64,000 nucleotides of DNA from Streptomyces sp. MspMP-M5 (GCF_000373585.1 NZ_KB891879.1:105229-169228), one strand, 5' to 3'; positions 28,497-37,514 are shown, counted from the first letter of the stretch. Made by a program: numbers and translations. Notes: a model not told the origin generated them from the letters alone.

Positions 28497-29275
28497 CGCC
28501 CCGCTCGGCCGGGCCGCAACTGTGCGACCTGAGCAGCGCCGAGATCCTGGCGGCCACCGCCGGGCGGACCCTGACCTGGCCGGTCGGGTCCATCGAACAG
28601 CACGGTCCGCACCTGCCGCTGTCCGTGGACACCCTCCTGGCCGACGCCTTCGCCCGGCAGATCGCCTACGAGCTGAACGCCCTGACCCTGCCGGCGCAGT
28701 CCATCGCGGCGCGGTCGTTGCCGCAGAGCGGCGGCGGACTGTCCTTCCCCGGCACCGTCCACGTCCGCGGCCGGTCCCTGCTGGGCTTCCTGGAGGACAC
28801 CCTGGAGTCGTTGTGCGCCCTGCCGTGGCACCGGTTGCTGATCGTCAACGGCCACTACGAGAACGAGCCGTTCCTGTTCGAGGCGCTGGACGAGGTGGCC
28901 CGACGGCCGGCGGGCGCGGGCAAGGAGTTCATCGCACTGAGCTGGTGGAGCCTGGTCGACACGGACTGGCTGGCCGGGCGGGTGCCGCTCTTTCCGGGGT
29001 GGCACGCCGAGCATGCGGGGATCACCGAGACCAGCCTGATGCTCTATCTCCGTCCTGACCTGGTCTCGGCCGCCCGCCCCGACCACACCGACCCGCCCCG
29101 CCCGGGCATCCATCTGCACCCCGTCGACGTGCACCGCACCACCAACCAAGGTGTCCTGTCGAGCACTTCGAAGGCCACCGCGGCCCTGGGCAAGGACCTC
29201 TTCTGGCACGTGGTCGCGGCCGCGGTCGACCTGGTGTCCGAGGGCAACGGCCTGCTGCGCGAGGAGAAGACATGA
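28493..29275 (+). CDS. Creatininase-family amidohydrolase
   Basis: 260 residues with the metal-binding creatininase set: GSIEQHGPHLPLSVDT (Glu, His, Asp ligands), VNGHYEN and GITETSL. Family members open cyclic amides (creatinine) or cleave peptides (MftE in mycofactocin maturation). Next to a DHODH-like enzyme, ring opening of a cyclic ureide or amide is plausible (inference). It overlaps both neighbours by 4 nt. Confidence 0.88.
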   Translation: MTPRSAGPQLCDLSSAEILAATAGRTLTWPVGSIEQHGPHLPLSVDTLLADAFARQIAYELNALTLPAQSIAARSLPQSGGGLSFPGTVHVRGRSLLGFLEDTLESLCALPWHRLLIVNGHYENEPFLFEALDEVARRPAGAGKEFIALSWWSLVDTDWLAGRVPLFPGWHAEHAGITETSLMLYLRPDLVSAARPDHTDPPRPGIHLHPVDVHRTTNQGVLSSTSKATAALGKDLFWHVVAAAVDLVSEGNGLLREEKT

Positions 29276-30567
29276 CCACGCCCACCCTCTGCGTGTGCAA
29301 CGCGGTCGACACCCTGCACGACTTCGCCGTCCGCGCCGACGGCGTCGACGAGCTGCTGTCGGAGTGCTACGCCCAGCAGGACCAGGCCCTGTTCTGGGGC
29401 CCGCTGGACAAGATGCTCATCACCTACGAGCCGATCGGGGACCTGGACTGGCAGCGCAAGTTCCTGGAGCTCGACGGTGTGGTGAACCTCAGCCCCGCCG
29501 GCCGCACCGGCTCGCTGTTCGCCGACGCGCTCGCCGACGCCGGGCTGATGGCCGCCGTGGCCGCGCACGCGGGGCCGGGCCGCAGGCTCCGGCTGATCCC
29601 GCACACCACCACCACCGACCTGTGGCGGTTCACCGAGGCCCTGCGCAGCCGGTACGGCGTGACGGTCGAGTTGCCGGAGAGCCCGCCGCAACAGCGCCTG
29701 CGCGACCTGCTGGACACCAAGACCGGTCTGCGCGACCTGGCCACCGACCTCGGCATGGCCGACGGGCCCTGCCGTATCCCGCCCGGTACGCACTGCGCCG
29801 GGAAGCACGAGGTGCCCGCGGCGGTGCGGGCCATGCTCGCGACCGGCACACCGTGCATCGTCAAACCGGACCGCGGCGAGGCGAGTCTGGGCCTGCTGAT
29901 CTTCCGGCCGGGCGACGACAACATCGCCGAGCGGCTGGCCGCGAGCACGTTCTACGACGAAGATCCGGTGGTGGTCGAGGAGTTCCTCGACGGCGACATC
30001 ACCTTCCCGTCCGTGGAGTACATGGTGCCCGCGGACGCCCCGCCCCACCTCTGCTACACGACCGACATGCTGTTCGAGGGCGCCACCCACCTGCGCGGCA
30101 ACGTCACCGCACGGGAACTGCGTGACCGGTGGTGGTACCGCCCGCTGACCGAGGGCGGGCTCCGGCTGGCCGAGGAGATGCAACGGCGCGGCTACCGCGG
30201 GCGCTTCGGCATCGACGCGATCGGCCGCGACGGCGTCGTCCACCTGCACGACCTCAACGCCCGTCGCACCGGGTCGAGCCATGTGCACGAGTTCGGCGAG
30301 CACCTCATCGGCCCCGGCTACCTCGACACCCACGCGGTCGGCAACTACGACTTCTACGGACTTCCGGCCGGGCTGGACCTGCCGGAGGTACTGCGGCGGC
30401 TCGGACGCCTGGTGGCCTCGCCCCGACACGCCGACCGGGGTGTGGTGCCAACCGAACTGACGGATCTGCACACTGGCAGACTGAGCTGCATGTTCTACGC
30501 CTCAAGCCTGGCCGAGCTGCACGATCTGATCGTCCGAGCGAGGGCGGCTCTGGGCCTCGGCCGGTGA
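29272..30567 (+). CDS. ATP-grasp ligase
   Basis: A 431-residue protein with a central ATP-grasp fold: PCIVKPDRGEASLGLLIF (ATP-binding lysine), VVVEEFLDGDITFP, and the Mg-binding GIDAIGRDGVVHLHDLNAR. ATP-grasp enzymes join a carboxylate to an amine or thiol through an acylphosphate, so this is the best candidate to couple the acyl/amino unit with the nitrogenous unit of the pathway. The N-terminal 180 residues match nothing I know. Its ATG overlaps the creatininase stop. Confidence 0.85.
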   Translation: MTTPTLCVCNAVDTLHDFAVRADGVDELLSECYAQQDQALFWGPLDKMLITYEPIGDLDWQRKFLELDGVVNLSPAGRTGSLFADALADAGLMAAVAAHAGPGRRLRLIPHTTTTDLWRFTEALRSRYGVTVELPESPPQQRLRDLLDTKTGLRDLATDLGMADGPCRIPPGTHCAGKHEVPAAVRAMLATGTPCIVKPDRGEASLGLLIFRPGDDNIAERLAASTFYDEDPVVVEEFLDGDITFPSVEYMVPADAPPHLCYTTDMLFEGATHLRGNVTARELRDRWWYRPLTEGGLRLAEEMQRRGYRGRFGIDAIGRDGVVHLHDLNARRTGSSHVHEFGEHLIGPGYLDTHAVGNYDFYGLPAGLDLPEVLRRLGRLVASPRHADRGVVPTELTDLHTGRLSCMFYASSLAELHDLIVRARAALGLGR

Positions 30568-32006
30568 CCAGCACGCTGCCTGTGGTCGGGGCCCGACGGT
30601 GGCTGGTGCTGGTCGTGGTGCTCGTGTGCTTCCTGCCCGCGGCCATGGACGTCACCATCCTCACCATCACCATCCCGACGCTCGCCCACGAACTGCACGC
30701 GACCGCGCCCGAAGTGCTGTGGACGGTCGACGTGTACTCGCTGCTGATGGTCGGACTGGTGCTGGTGAGCGGCCCGTTGGGCGACCGGGTCGGGCACCAG
30801 CGGCTGCTGCTGGCCGGGTTGGCGGTCTTCAGCGTGGCCTCGGCGCTGTGCGCGATGGCACCCGGGCCACCGGCCCTGATCGGCGCCCGGGCGTTCCTGG
30901 CCGTCGGCGCATCGATGATCATCCCGGCCACGCTGGCGCTCATCCGTCAGACCTTCGGCGACGGCCGCGACCATGCGGTGGCCATCGGGGCGTGGAGCGC
31001 GGTCGCCGCCGGTTCCTCGGCGCTGGGACCGGTGGTCGGCGGCTTCCTGCTCCAGCACTTCTGGTGGGGCTCGATCTTCCTGGTCAACCTGCCGATCGTG
31101 GCACTGGCCCTGCCCGCCGTGGCGCTGCTGCTGCACAACAGGATCGAGTCCGAGCGGCAGCCCTGGGAGGCCACCTCGCCCCTCCTCTCGATCGTGGGGT
31201 TCCTGGGCTGTGCCTACGCCATCATCGCCTTCACCCACGAGGGCGTCGGAGTGCTGGAGGTGGCCGTCCCGGCCGTACTGGGCCTGACCGCACTGGCCCT
31301 CTTCGTACGACGGCAGCAGCGCGCCCCGCACCCGATGCTGGACCTGTCCCTGTTCCGGCTGCCCGGGCTGCGCGCCGGAGTGGTGGCCTCGGTGCTGCCG
31401 GTGCTGGTGATGGTCGGCTTTGAACTCCAACTGGTGCAGTACCTGCAGTTCGTCAAGGGACTGTCGGCGGAGGGCGCCGCGCTGTACCTGATCCCGATGC
31501 CGGTGGCCGCGACGGTGGCGGGCCCGGTCGGCGGAACGGTCCTCTCCCGTGTGGGACGAACGCGGCTGGACGTACCCGCCGGCCTGCTGTTCGCCGCGAC
31601 CGGCTACGTCCTGGTCTCCTCCGGCACGGTGGTCCCGCTCGGCCTGGCCCTGATCGGGTTCGGCCAGGGCCTGGTCCAGATGGTCGCCTCGAACCTGATC
31701 ATGTCCACCGCACCCTCCGCCCAGGCGGGTGCGGCGGCCGGCATCGAATCCGTCTCCTACGAGGCCGGCGCCGGCCTGGGCATCGCCGTCTTCGGCACCG
31801 CCACCGCCGTGGCCTACCGGTCCTTCCTCCCCCCGGGCACATCGACATCCCCCCTGGACGCCGGCTCCTCCGCCGCAACGGCCCAGGCATTCACCGAGGC
31901 ATTCCACACCACCACCTGGCTGGCCGCCGCCCTCACCCTGGCCACGGTCTTCCTGGCGACCCCGAAACCAACAGCGGTGCCCGCCTCGCCCGGGGAACCC
32001 GAGTAA
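30564..32006 (+). CDS. MFS exporter, DHA2 (14-helix) family
   Basis: 480 residues. PAAMDVTILTITIPTLAHEL (motif D1), the helix 2-3 loop GPLGDRVGHQRLLL and motif C-like GPVVGGFLLQHFWWGSIFLV place it among QacA/EmrB-type drug:H+ antiporters. It closes the plus-strand operon with a GTGA overlap, so it most likely exports the cluster's product and gives self-resistance. Confidence 0.9.
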   Translation: MTSTLPVVGARRWLVLVVVLVCFLPAAMDVTILTITIPTLAHELHATAPEVLWTVDVYSLLMVGLVLVSGPLGDRVGHQRLLLAGLAVFSVASALCAMAPGPPALIGARAFLAVGASMIIPATLALIRQTFGDGRDHAVAIGAWSAVAAGSSALGPVVGGFLLQHFWWGSIFLVNLPIVALALPAVALLLHNRIESERQPWEATSPLLSIVGFLGCAYAIIAFTHEGVGVLEVAVPAVLGLTALALFVRRQQRAPHPMLDLSLFRLPGLRAGVVASVLPVLVMVGFELQLVQYLQFVKGLSAEGAALYLIPMPVAATVAGPVGGTVLSRVGRTRLDVPAGLLFAATGYVLVSSGTVVPLGLALIGFGQGLVQMVASNLIMSTAPSAQAGAAAGIESVSYEAGAGLGIAVFGTATAVAYRSFLPPGTSTSPLDAGSSAATAQAFTEAFHTTTWLAAALTLATVFLATPKPTAVPASPGEPE

Positions 32007-32016
32007 GTGCCGCGCT

Positions 32017-32047
32017 CAACCCGCGCGTTCGTCACGCGCGGGGGTTG
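32017..32047 (+). terminator. Hairpin terminator after the exporter gene
   Basis: CAACCCGCGCG (32017-32027) pairs with CGCGCGGGGGTTG (ending 32047) around a 7-nt loop, 10 nt past the exporter stop. No T-run, as is common in Streptomyces. It marks the right border of the plus-strand operon. Confidence 0.55.
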
Positions 32048-32247
32048 CATTGGTGACACACAAGGGCAGGGCGATGTGTTCACCGCCGAGGCCGACCAGC
32101 GGGGCGGCGATGCCACTCAGGGTGCTCTGGACGGTGCCCAGGAGCGCCGAACCGCGCGCCCTGTGCAGCGGCGAGGCCGATCCGGGCCCGCTCGGCCCGG
32201 ATTCCGCCGGCGCCAGGTGGCTGCGCCGTCGGGTTGCGGCGGTGCGG

Positions 32248-33015
32248 TCAGGTACGTGTCGGCAGCCCGGCGACGTCGGCGCCTCGGCGCAGTACGTCGC
32301 GGAGCATGGCGGGGGTGAGGGTGCGGGTGAACATGTTGCGCTGGCTGGGGTGGTAGCCGCCGATCAGGCGCAGCTCCCGCTCAGCCCGCGGATCGGCGAT
32401 CAGGGCTTCGGCACCGTGTCCGAAGGCGGGGCGCGGTCGGGGCAGCTGCCATCCGGCGTCGGCCAGCACGGGCAGCAGCGCCTGCCAGGCGAACGCGCCG
32501 AGCACCACGACCGCCCGCAGGGCCGGGCCGAGCAGCTCCAGCTCACGGGCGAGCCATGGGCGGCAGGTGTCGCGTTCGGTGGTGGTGGGCCGGTTGGCGG
32601 GAGGTGCGCAGTGCACCGGGACGGTGATCCGGACCCCGTACAGCTCCAGTCCGTCGCCCGGATCGGTGGCGGTCGGCTGGGACGCCAGCCCGATGTCGTA
32701 CAGGGCGGCAAAGAGGGCGTCGCCGGACGGGTCACCGGTGAAGATGCGGCCGGTGCGGTTGCCGCCGTGCGCGGCCGGCGCCAGGCCGATGACGGCCAGT
32801 GGTGCGTCCGGTGGTCCGAAGCCGGGCACCGGGCGCGCCCAGTAGTCCCAGTCCCGGAACGCCTTGCGTTTGGCCCGGCCGACTTCCTCCCGCCAGGCGA
32901 CCAGCCGCGGGCAGGCACGGCAGGTCGCCACCGCCGCGTCCAGATCCCGCACCGTGGCCGCCCGGGGAGCAGTCGCCGCGGGAAAGTCGGGTGCCTCCGG
33001 GCGCCTGCTGCGCAT
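32248..33015 (-). CDS. Family 5 (UdgB-type) uracil-DNA glycosylase
   Basis: 255 residues. Motif A is VIGLAPAAHGGNRTGR, lacking the Asp of families 1 and 2 as expected for family 5. The C-terminal DNA-binding motif is GYHPSQRNMFT. Four cysteines suited to a 4Fe-4S cluster are present (CRACPRL near 32-35, CAPP near 136, CRPW near 150). It removes uracil and deaminated bases from DNA. Monocistronic. Confidence 0.92.
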   Translation of the reverse strand: MRSRRPEAPDFPAATAPRAATVRDLDAAVATCRACPRLVAWREEVGRAKRKAFRDWDYWARPVPGFGPPDAPLAVIGLAPAAHGGNRTGRIFTGDPSGDALFAALYDIGLASQPTATDPGDGLELYGVRITVPVHCAPPANRPTTTERDTCRPWLARELELLGPALRAVVVLGAFAWQALLPVLADAGWQLPRPRPAFGHGAEALIADPRAERELRLIGGYHPSQRNMFTRTLTPAMLRDVLRRGADVAGLPTRT

Positions 33016-33110
33016 GCCGTCTCTTCCTCTCCCGGGGTCCGGACTCAGGTGGGCTCCCCGTCGGCTGCCGATCGGTTCCCGGTCGGCTCCCGCCCGCCAT
33101 CGTCGATAAA

Positions 33111-33127
33111 ATGTCCGAGTTGGACAT
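33111..33127. promoter_or_regulatory. 17-bp palindrome ATGTCCGAGTTGGACAT
   Basis: A perfect 6-bp inverted repeat around a 5-nt centre, followed by a further TGTCCA half-site. It lies in the divergent gap between the glycosylase gene and the DUF488 gene and looks like an operator for a dimeric regulator not encoded nearby. Confidence 0.5.
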
Positions 33128-33206
33128 GTCCATCGGTGTCGTTGCGGTGCCGGCCGTCCACTGGTCCGTGGCGAGGCCAGCCGATGATCGTTCTGGAGGT
33201 GCCGTC

Positions 33207-33569
33207 ATGGTCAAACAGATCACCTGTCGACGAGTCTACGAAGAGACCTCCTCCCGGGACGGCAAGCGGGTGCTCGTCGACCGCGTCTGGCCGCGGGGGA
33301 TGCGCAAGGAGGAGGCGCACCTGGACGAGTGGCTGCGCGATGTGGCGCCCTCGACCGAGCTGCGGAAGTGGTACGGCCACGAGCCGAGCCGTTTCACCGA
33401 GTTCCGCCGACGCTATCTGGCCGAACTCCGCGATACCGGACACCGGGAGGCCGCGACACATCTGCGTGACCTCGCCGCGCACGACAAGCTCACGCTGCTG
33501 ACCGCCACCAAGGACGTGGACCACAGCCAAGCCGCCGTCCTCGCCGAGTGGCTGGCCAAGAAACGGTGA
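33207..33569 (+). CDS. DUF488 family protein
   Basis: 120 residues, starting MVKQITCRRVYEE after GGAGGT. DUF488 hallmarks are VLVDRVWPRGMRKEEAHLDE, WLRDVAPSTELRKWYGH and a C-terminal LLTATKDVDHSQAAVLAEWL. The family's biochemical role is not established. The stop region is duplicated (GAAACGGTGACCGG twice, 33562-33588). Confidence 0.88.
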   Translation: MVKQITCRRVYEETSSRDGKRVLVDRVWPRGMRKEEAHLDEWLRDVAPSTELRKWYGHEPSRFTEFRRRYLAELRDTGHREAATHLRDLAAHDKLTLLTATKDVDHSQAAVLAEWLAKKR

Positions 33570-33699
33570 CCGGGAAACGGTGACCGGCACGACCGCGCCG
33601 TTCTCCGGCCGCCGGCGGCACTGAGCGGCCGGATGCTGCCGTTCACGCTGCTGGGGGCGGCGCCACCGTGACCGGCCTGCCGCTGGTGGCGACGGTCGC

Positions 33700-34316
33700 C
33701 CAGCTGGCACTGAGCGTCAACGCTCTGGTGGGCGGGGTACAACGGGTACGCGCCGAAGCGGGGGGCCAGCCGTCGGGCGTCCACGAACCGCGTCTCTCCG
33801 GGCGGACCGCCAGCCGAGCGGGAGCGAAGACCGGGAGTCGCGCGATCTCGTCGAGGGTCTCCCGGAGTTCTGCCGGGACGAGCGGCTCCGCGGCCCGGGC
33901 GCGGGCGGGCGCGTAGCCGCACGCGGGCCTCCTGCGGCCACAGTGCGCGCCACGGCCCCCTCCAGGCCGTGCAGCAGCAGGACGTCCGCTCCCCAGACCA
34001 CCGCACCAGGTCGTCGGTGCGGGTGACGGCGCTGTCGCTGCGCAGCAGACCGGACAGCACCTCGCGGCTCTCCGCGACCAGCTCCTGCTCGGTCGAGGCG
34101 TGACCGCGAGGGACCTGCGCCACCGTCAGGACCACCCGGCCGGCCTGCTGAAGCTCCCCGACCACCTCGGCCAACGGCGTTTCCGCACCCACGCGTTCGT
34201 GCGCCGAGGGTAGCTCCCCGGTAAATCCCGCGCCCTGACGCGGTTGCGGAGTAGGCGGACGGTGCCGAACCGCAGCAAGACGATGACATCGGGCCGGAAG
34301 TCCACAGCGCATGGGT
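33700..34316 (-). pseudogene. Unrecognised frameshifted gene remnant
   Basis: Downstream of the phosphotriesterase gene on the same strand, protein-like stretches lie in shifting frames. They include KAELFVVDTIDAGHVGVVNP and FRPDVIVLLRFGTVRLLR (about 34380-34240), then LAEVVGELQQAGRVVLTVAQ with STEQELVAESREVLSGLL (about 34185-34030), then GADVLLLHGLEGAVA (about 34000-33955). They read like one decayed protein, or the tail of the upstream enzyme plus a second gene. I cannot name the family. Confidence 0.4.
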
Positions 34317-35315
34317 TCACCACACCCACGTGGCCGGCATCGATGGTGTCGACCACGAACAACTCCGCCTTCGAGTAACCCTTTTGACCTGCGAGCCGAG
34401 CAGGAAGCGAAGCGGGTTGCGGCGCGTCATCGCGTCGATGGTGTCGTCGTCGATGCCCGCGGCGCGCGCCTTCGGCAGGAAGGAGCGGAAGAGGTGCCCG
34501 TATCCCTGGCCGCCTTCGGACCGTAGGTACCGGTGCCGGGAGATGTCGCAGCTGAGGAGTACCTGGTCGGCGTGGCCTGCCTCCAGTAGGGCGAGCAGCA
34601 GGCGCAGGCGGGTGCTGTCGGCGGTGTAGTTCTCCTTGCCGATGGTGTCGAACGCGACGTAGGCGCCGGCCGAGGCGAGTTCCCGGTGGACGGCCGGGTC
34701 GTCCAGCAGATCCTGGTGGCCGATGCTGGCGCGGTGGGCAGGCAGGCCGGCGCTGGTGAGGATCTCCAGCTGGGCCGGGCCGCCCCTGCCCAGGTGCGCG
34801 TGTGTGGCGACGGACCGGCCGGTCGCGGCAGCCGCGTGGGCCGCCGCGGTCAGCACGTGCCGTTCGGCGTCGGTGGGCTGGTCCCGGTGACTGCCGACCT
34901 CGCCGATGACGCCAGGACGGATTCCGGTGCGGCCGATGCCGTGCTCGATCTCGTCCACGAGGATCGCTGTCAGCTGGTGGGGGTCGGCGGCGGCGAGTTC
35001 GGGTGGGTGGAACGCTTCGTGGTACCAGCCTGTGGCGGTGACGACCGCGACCCCTGACGTCTGGGAGATACGCCGGAGGGCCTGCGGGTCCCGGCCCATG
35101 CCCCGGCAGCTCAGCTCGATCACCAGGGCCAGACCGTGCTCCTCGCGCAGGCGTGCCAGCTCGGCGGCGATGCGGCCTCCGTGCGTGCCGGGCAGCAGAA
35201 CGGCTTCCGGGTCGGTGTCCCGGCTCAGGTCCAGGGCCAGGTGCTCGTGGGACAGGACCGGTCCTTGGACGGCGGAGGCCCGGAGAGGACCGCAGACGGT
35301 GTGTACGTGATGCAT
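34317..35315 (-). CDS. Phosphotriesterase-related metal hydrolase (possibly 3'-frameshifted)
   Basis: 332 residues. The amidohydrolase/PTE fold is seen in GPVLSHEHLALDLS (HxH-type metal ligands), GVAVVTATGWYHEAFHPPEL, GVIGEVGS, VATHAHLGRG, IGHQDLLDD and LLSCDISRHRYLR. PTE-like proteins are mostly lactonases or hydrolases of unknown physiological substrate. The natural C-terminus should lie near RRNPLRFLL; the last 20 residues look out of frame, and a likely continuation (KGYSKAELFVVDT) is in another frame, so a late frameshift is suspected. Confidence 0.75.
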   Translation of the reverse strand: MHHVHTVCGPLRASAVQGPVLSHEHLALDLSRDTDPEAVLLPGTHGGRIAAELARLREEHGLALVIELSCRGMGRDPQALRRISQTSGVAVVTATGWYHEAFHPPELAAADPHQLTAILVDEIEHGIGRTGIRPGVIGEVGSHRDQPTDAERHVLTAAAHAAAATGRSVATHAHLGRGGPAQLEILTSAGLPAHRASIGHQDLLDDPAVHRELASAGAYVAFDTIGKENYTADSTRLRLLLALLEAGHADQVLLSCDISRHRYLRSEGGQGYGHLFRSFLPKARAAGIDDDTIDAMTRRNPLRFLLGSQVKRVTRRRSCSWSTPSMPATWVW

Positions 35316-35402
35316 GAGGAAACCAGTGCCCGGCCGAAGCCCTCACGGACACCGCGCGCCGCGCATGCGCGGCGCGCGGCCAACGGGGGTAGACCACCTG
35401 TC

Positions 35403-35993
35403 ATGACAATGCCACGGCAGGAGATCGACCGCATCGCGGCTGCCATCACCGCCCGCGCGACGCACGGCGTGGCCCTGGTGGCGTTCGACGGACGGGCCGG
35501 TGCCGGGAAGACAACGCTGGCCGCTGCGGTGGCCGAACACCTCGGCGGACCGGGCCGGGCCGCCGTCGTCCACGGCGACGACTTCTTCCGGCCCATGCCC
35601 GTCCCCGTACGCCTGGCCATGAGCACGGCGGCGGGGTACGCCGGCTACTTCGACTGGCAGCGGCTTCGTGACCAGGTTCTGGTGCCGCTCGCGAGCGGCC
35701 GGACAGCCCGCCACGAGCCGAACGGCTCCGTGGGCAGCGCGCCGCGCCAGGTGCCGTGCAGCGATGTCGTCATCGTCGAAGGTGTGCTGACCGCACGCCC
35801 GGAGCTGGCTGCCTTCTACGACCTGAGTGTCCTCGTCGAAACGCCTGCCGAGCTGTGCCTGCGCCGTTTGTACCGCCGGGGCCGCGGCCCGGAGCGCGAT
35901 GCCTGGATCGCGCGCTGGCGGGCGGTCGAGGAGCACTATCTGACCACCACCCGCCTGCACGCACGCGTCGGCCTCACGGTCCGAGGAGGTTGA
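35403..35993 (+). CDS. Uridine-kinase-like P-loop NTPase
   Basis: 196 residues with Walker A in VAFDGRAGAGKTTLAAAV (about 26-43), an HGDDFFRP acidic motif and VVIVEGVLTARPEL, as in uridine kinase/phosphoribulokinase-like kinases. Substrate unknown; could phosphorylate a nucleoside or sugar. The ATG at 35403 is assumed; a second ATG is two codons later. It is divergent from the phosphotriesterase gene. Confidence 0.8.
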   Translation: MTMPRQEIDRIAAAITARATHGVALVAFDGRAGAGKTTLAAAVAEHLGGPGRAAVVHGDDFFRPMPVPVRLAMSTAAGYAGYFDWQRLRDQVLVPLASGRTARHEPNGSVGSAPRQVPCSDVVIVEGVLTARPELAAFYDLSVLVETPAELCLRRLYRRGRGPERDAWIARWRAVEEHYLTTTRLHARVGLTVRGG

Positions 35994-36308
35994 ACTGCAC
36001 CATCCTCGGGGCTAGTTGATCGACCGCCACTTGGCCGGCTTGCCGGGCTGATCGTGGCCGAGCAGTGGACGCCGCCGCCCGAGGCGATGGTGTCGCTCTT
36101 CACCTGAACGACGTCGCGCTGGGGGAACTGGTCCCGCAGTCCGGGGGCTGTCGAGGAAGGCGCAGTCCACGAGGACGACACCCGGCGCGGTGAACCTGGC
36201 GATGCTGTCGACGAGTGTTGCGGGGACCGCAGGCCCACCACCCGCCGCCGCAAGTGATCCATTCGCCGGTCGCCCCGCAGAAGACGAGTTTCGACGGTCG
36301 GTCGCCTG
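35994..36308. other. Gene-free stretch, possibly remnant
   Basis: No intact gene. Minus-strand pieces in different frames (KLVFCGATGEW near 36300; LVDSIARFTAPGVVLVDCAF near 36210-36150) are protein-like and may derive from a decayed gene, but no family is recognised. Confidence 0.35.
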
Positions 36309-37085
36309 TCACAGGGAACGCAGGGCGCCTCCGTCGATGTGGATCATGCTGCCTGTGGTGTAGGACGCCACTGGCGACAGCACGACTGCGGCCAGGCGAC
36401 CAAATTCTTCGGGGGTGCCATATCGACGAAGCGGTATGTCGGCTGTCCGCTTGATGCGCGCCTGTTGGGGATCGCCGGTGGCCTCTTCGAGGTGAGTGAG
36501 GCGGTCGGTGGCGACGGAGCCGACCACGAAGCCGTTGACCCTGATGCCGCGTGGGCCCAGTTCATCGGCCAAGGTCTTGGCGGCCATGGCGAGTCCTGGT
36601 CGGAGTCCGTTGGACACGCTCATATTCGGCCACGCGGCTTTCACGGACAGGGACAGAATGAAGCCGATGGAGCCTCCGGTGGGCAGGACGGGGGCAGTCG
36701 TGCGGGCGACGCGTAGGGCACCAAGGAATACGGACTCGAAAGACTCACGCCACTGAGCGTCGGTGATGGCGGTGATAGGGCCGGTCGGAGGACCGCCCAC
36801 ACTGATCAGCGCACCATCCAGACGTCCGTACTGCCGTAGGGCGGCTGCCGTCAGCCGGTCGGCTGCTTCGGGGTCGGCGTTGTCGGCGACCAGGCCCATG
36901 GCGTGGTCCGGGCCGCCCAACTCCGCGACGGCCCTTTCCACCGCTTCTTGGGTGCGTGAGGACACGACCACTCGGGCGCCTTCAGCGGTGAGGACTCGCG
37001 CGGCTGCCAGTCCGAGCCCCTTGGTCCCTCCAGTGATCAGAAACACCTTGCCGTCGATCATCAGATCCACGGTCGCCACCCCCAT
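36309..37085 (-). CDS. SDR-family oxidoreductase with Ser-Asn-Arg catalytic variant
   Basis: About 258 residues. Rossmann loop FLITGGTKGLGLAAARVL, NNAG-equivalent ALISVGGPP, and C-terminal YTTGSMIHIDGG. In the catalytic helix the usual YxxxK is replaced by SNGLR (MSVSNGLRPGLA), a variant I recall from one clade of SDR proteins annotated as 3-oxoacyl reductases. Activity is therefore uncertain. An alternative ATG at 37061 would begin MIDGKVFLIT. Confidence 0.82.
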   Translation of the reverse strand: MGVATVDLMIDGKVFLITGGTKGLGLAAARVLTAEGARVVVSSRTQEAVERAVAELGGPDHAMGLVADNADPEAADRLTAAALRQYGRLDGALISVGGPPTGPITAITDAQWRESFESVFLGALRVARTTAPVLPTGGSIGFILSLSVKAAWPNMSVSNGLRPGLAMAAKTLADELGPRGIRVNGFVVGSVATDRLTHLEEATGDPQQARIKRTADIPLRRYGTPEEFGRLAAVVLSPVASYTTGSMIHIDGGALRSL

Positions 37086-37254
37086 GCTCACATCGCAACG
37101 CCTACAGGTCTTTTGGGGCAACGCAGCGAACCTGTGTCCATATTCCAAGCTCATCGTCTCGCTATGTGAGTGACTTGGCTGCTGATCCAGTCAGCGCCCG
37201 CTCCGCTTCGGCGTTCGGTCCGGCCACAACAACTCCCTCCACGTCACTTCCGGA

Positions 37255-37514
37255 GCACGTTCACGTCAACCTCGACCGGGGCTACGTCAGCAGCAAGTAC
37301 CGTTCTCTCCCTGCCGAGTTGGGCTTCACTGGCACGATCGCACGCATGGGAGCCCCCGACCCAGGCAGGGAAACGCTGCGTGGCGAAGCCGACGCACGCG
37401 CATGAACGGCTACGGGAAACTACGGCGCTGCACCGAGAAGAGCGGCAAGGCGGTGGACTTCTCCCCCACGTCGCAGCAACGATCGTCACGCACCGCATGC
37501 TCCTCCGCTGCTGA
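37255..37514 (+). mobile_element. IS5-family transposase C-terminal remnant
   Basis: Three frames in turn carry the typical end of an IS5-type DDE transposase: LDRGYVSSKYRSLPAELGFT with GTIARMGAP, then AGKRCVAKPTHAH, then MNGYGKLRRCTEKSGKAVDF, and finally AATIVTHRMLLRC. At least two frameshifts and loss of the N-terminal two-thirds make it inactive. No terminal inverted repeats were found. Confidence 0.7.
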
